Assembly: GCA_022539475.1 (NCBI GenBank)
Contig: VCMS01000023.1
Coordinates: 186,001 to 250,000, forward strand
Direction: 5' to 3'
Length of the DNA stretch: 64,000 nt
DNA from: Gracilaria domingensis
Lineage: Eukaryota > Rhodophyta > Florideophyceae > Gracilariales > Gracilariaceae
Below, in pieces: positions 62,136 through 64,000 of this stretch. How positions within the stretch are numbered: the stretch's first letter is position 1; every line of letters starts with the position of its first letter. A program made the position numbers and the translations under genes. Under the pieces are notes generated by a model. That model was not told the origin of the DNA, ran no database searches, and worked only from the letters and a program-made list of their open reading frames with translations.

Positions 62136-62717
62136 ATGGCCCACGCTGCCTTCACCGCTCCGTTCACCGTCGCGCCCTCCCCGTTCCTTGCCAACCCTGT
62201 CAGCACGTCGCGACGTTCTACACCGGCTCCCGTACGCGTCGTGCCACGCGCAGAGCTTCGTTTGCAGCCGGGAATTCCGTCAGGGCAGGACCCTCAAGAA
62301 AACGCCCCACTCCGATACTACAAGCCGCGTCCAATAGAGACGTACGAGGACCGCAGCTTTGCCACTGTGCTTCCCCGCAATTGGGCGGGTGAAAATAGTT
62401 CCATTGGGGCTGCGGACATTCCGCCACTTACCAAGGAATCCATCGAAAAAAGTCGTCAGGTTGAGGTTACGCCCGAGTCTTCCAGCGCGTTTTTAGAGTA
62501 TTCGATGATGGTTAAGGCCGAGAGGGAACAGGCTTTGGAGGAGCAGAAGAAAAGGTCTACACTAGGCAAGACTGGTCGCGCCACGTGCGGTGAGGCGGAA
62601 GGAAAGGCGTTTGTAAGCAATTATCAAACTGTTCTCGTTGACGGAGTGAAGGCTGTCGAATACTGGGGTGCCCCTAATGGCCCTGTGCCTAGACTCTTCG
62701 GAGGCCCCGGTGCGTGA
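62136..62717 (+). CDS. Probable plastid-targeted protein, unrecognised
   Basis: From the ATG at 62136 the product has 193 residues. MAHAAFTAPFTVAPSPFLAN followed by PVSTSRRSTPAPVRVVPRAE is a typical algal transit peptide: Ala/Ser/Pro-rich, basic, starting near an FT.PF motif as seen in red-algal and glaucophyte plastid proteins. The mature part has APLRYYKPRPIETYEDRSFA, then PRNWAGENSSIGAADIPPLT, a Glu/Lys helix (KAEREQALEEQKKRSTLGK) and GVKAVEYWGAPNGPVPRLFG. A single Cys lies at ATCGEAEG. I do not recognise the family. Its size and basic/aromatic makeup would suit a linker or accessory protein of a photosynthetic complex, but that is a guess. Confidence 0.7.
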   Translation: MAHAAFTAPFTVAPSPFLANPVSTSRRSTPAPVRVVPRAELRLQPGIPSGQDPQENAPLRYYKPRPIETYEDRSFATVLPRNWAGENSSIGAADIPPLTKESIEKSRQVEVTPESSSAFLEYSMMVKAEREQALEEQKKRSTLGKTGRATCGEAEGKAFVSNYQTVLVDGVKAVEYWGAPNGPVPRLFGGPGA

Positions 62718-62813
62718 GAATAGTTTTCTTGATTCTAATAGTCTTCTCATATATCTTGAACTACTTGGGGGTCCATATGTCGTAATTCTGAAAAGGTCTT
62801 AAAAGCGACCCTT

Positions 62814-63215
62814 TCTGCTGCTGCTGCTTTAATGTGGACATCAACCTCTAATTCCTGGGTTGCAGTAAAATTCTACAGAAGGTTTTCTCTTTAAGAAGGC
62901 CAACAGTACAGTATATGCGAGTTCTGTCTAATCAGTTCGGGGAGACCAAGATTTTTGTCTTTCAGCCATTGAAGGTATCCTTAAGGATAGCGTTTCTCGG
63001 AGTGAAGCGTTTTTCAGTGGACAGCGCAGGACTACATGTTCCGCGTGCCGTTTGACGATTGTGCTACATACACCGTTCAATCCAACCGGTAAATTTAGGA
63101 AGCTTCTGTACGGGATGTAAGGTTGGAACAAGCCCCGTATAGAACTGTGCCAACGTGACTCTGCTGCTACATGCTTTTGAACGGAATAGATGTATCTAAG
63201 ATTAGCGTAGAGCAA
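62814..63215 (-). mobile_element. LINE 3'-end fragment H (CAG tail)
   Basis: This truncated, decayed LINE 3' end is in the minus frame that starts MLYANLRYIYS. It reads VKRHAEHVVLRCPLKNASLR, aligned with KKSAEHFVLRCPLTNASRR in fragment C; the first Cys pair of the knuckle is only partly kept. After a frame change it reads VGLLKEKTFC near the end. A weaker hairpin (TTCTGTAGAA core) sits at that place. The tail is ATTAAAG followed by CAG repeats, seen as (CTG)n at 62816-62830. It lies 100 bp after the plastid-type gene. Confidence 0.55.
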
Positions 63216-64000
63216 GAGCTGAGCGCCTTCAGGGTGGAACGCTGGCGGTCATCATCCATGGCCATTCCCTGCAACCTGTACCCCCCTCACTGTAGCAATT
63301 TGCCCGGTTTTTGCCACCCCTCCAAACAGGGTGAAACGGGTGGGTTCTGAGTGACAGCTGAACCCACTTACAAATCGCTTGCGCGTGACAACCACAGCGG
63401 TAAGAACAAAATTTGTAAGCTATTCTTTTTGTAACAACTCGGTTTTTCAATTTCACGCTGAGGATACTAAAACGTTTTCATGAACTTCTGTCCGTAGATT
63501 GCAGGTTAACCGCACTCTCCGGATATCCGGCCGAAAGGCAAAAATCGACTGCTCGTAAAGCCGTCCGTGCAGCACGTTTGGGACGATTGGCATCCATATA
63601 CCTCAGGACGGCTGACTCTAACAGCAAACCGGTGGCTGCATTGCTGCCTCCGCGTCGCGCCGCGGCTGAGGCCAGCTGCGTGCGCGCTAGCAAGCGATGG
63701 TCGAGCCGTGCTTACTCGCGTGGCGCAAACGCATGCCAACCACATGCAGCGCGTGCGCGCGGCGCCCGGCACGGAGCGTGGCCGTGGTGGCGCGCACAGC
63801 GGCGGCGGCGGCGGCTGGCACCTGGCAGTGAGGAAAGCGCAGCTGCTATCGCGCACCTGCCACATTTTCTCACGCACGGCAAAGCAGGTGGGGCTGGGGT
63901 CGTGCGCGCGCCGGATGCCACCCTGGCGTTAGCGCGTGCCGCAAGGTCTGGTGCCGCAAGTGCTTCGAGGAGTAAGTGCGAGCGCGCCGCGCGGTTGTGC
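63216..64000. other. GC-rich end of window, no gene supported
   Basis: 63216-63480 is ordinary sequence without motif. From about 63550 the sequence becomes CpG-rich and opens in several frames on both strands. A minus frame at 63478-63693 has only a TTG at its upstream end, so I do not call it. This may be the upstream region of a gene beyond the window. Confidence 0.35.

Noticed and set aside
63478-63693. 71-codon minus frame with a mitochondrial-looking N-terminus
   Set aside because: It opens only from TTG, lies in a GC-rich tract, and resembles no family.

Overview
The window is nuclear DNA from a eukaryote. It carries an RNA polymerase I large subunit, a 26S proteasome lid subunit, an exosome subunit, a histone deacetylase, a splicing factor, cytosolic ribosomal protein uL3, a DNA polymerase epsilon B subunit and a 5S rRNA gene. 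Very long intronless genes (5 kb, 3.4 kb and 3 kb) sit beside genes with a few short GT-AG introns (79-193 nt). Two products look plastid-targeted, and there is a Golgi-type sulfotransferase. Together this suggests a compact-genome alga, most likely a mesophilic red alga. That lineage call is an inference; no sequence comparison was possible.

Layout. 0.5-5.3 kb: ubiquitin chain elongation factor E4 (UFD2) converging on RPL3. 5.3-8.7 kb: a GC-rich upstream region and an unrecognised Arg/Ser-rich protein gene. 9.4-14.3 kb: three spliced minus-strand genes, a NEDP1/SENP8-type deneddylase and two tandem CRAL-TRIO paralogues that share an intron position. 14.8-16.5 kb: a 5S rRNA gene and Rpn6. 16.7-18.7 kb: a nest of LINE 3' ends. 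19.7-23.7 kb: an NRAMP metal transporter converging on POLE2. 24-25 kb: a foldback element and another LINE 3' end. 25.9-31.3 kb: a class I HDAC with a 17-nt microexon, an unrecognised spliced gene, and RRP43 converging on a GT25 glycosyltransferase. 32-33.2 kb: an S4-domain protein and an unresolved coding-like stretch. 33.9-41.9 kb: RPA190, PRP17/CDC40 and an EamA transporter. 42.6-44.5 kb: LINE pieces and a Cys-rich repeat membrane-protein gene interrupted by TGA codons. 46-50.7 kb: a KA1-like C-terminal protein, and a sulfotransferase abutting NDUFA9. 51.9-57 kb: an insulin-degrading-enzyme family protease converging on Arp8. 58-62.7 kb: a small possible BCL7-like protein, a divergent MAPK/CDK-like kinase and a plastid-type protein. 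The end holds one more LINE 3' end and a GC-rich tract.

Most genes are housekeeping and do not form an operon-like unit. The least expected signals are these: a LINE family whose 3' ends share a hairpin that overlaps the last codons, with one compensatory base-pair change, followed by a simple-repeat tail; six convergent gene pairs spaced 0-80 bp; the HDAC microexon; and the TGA-interrupted Cys-rich repeat gene.
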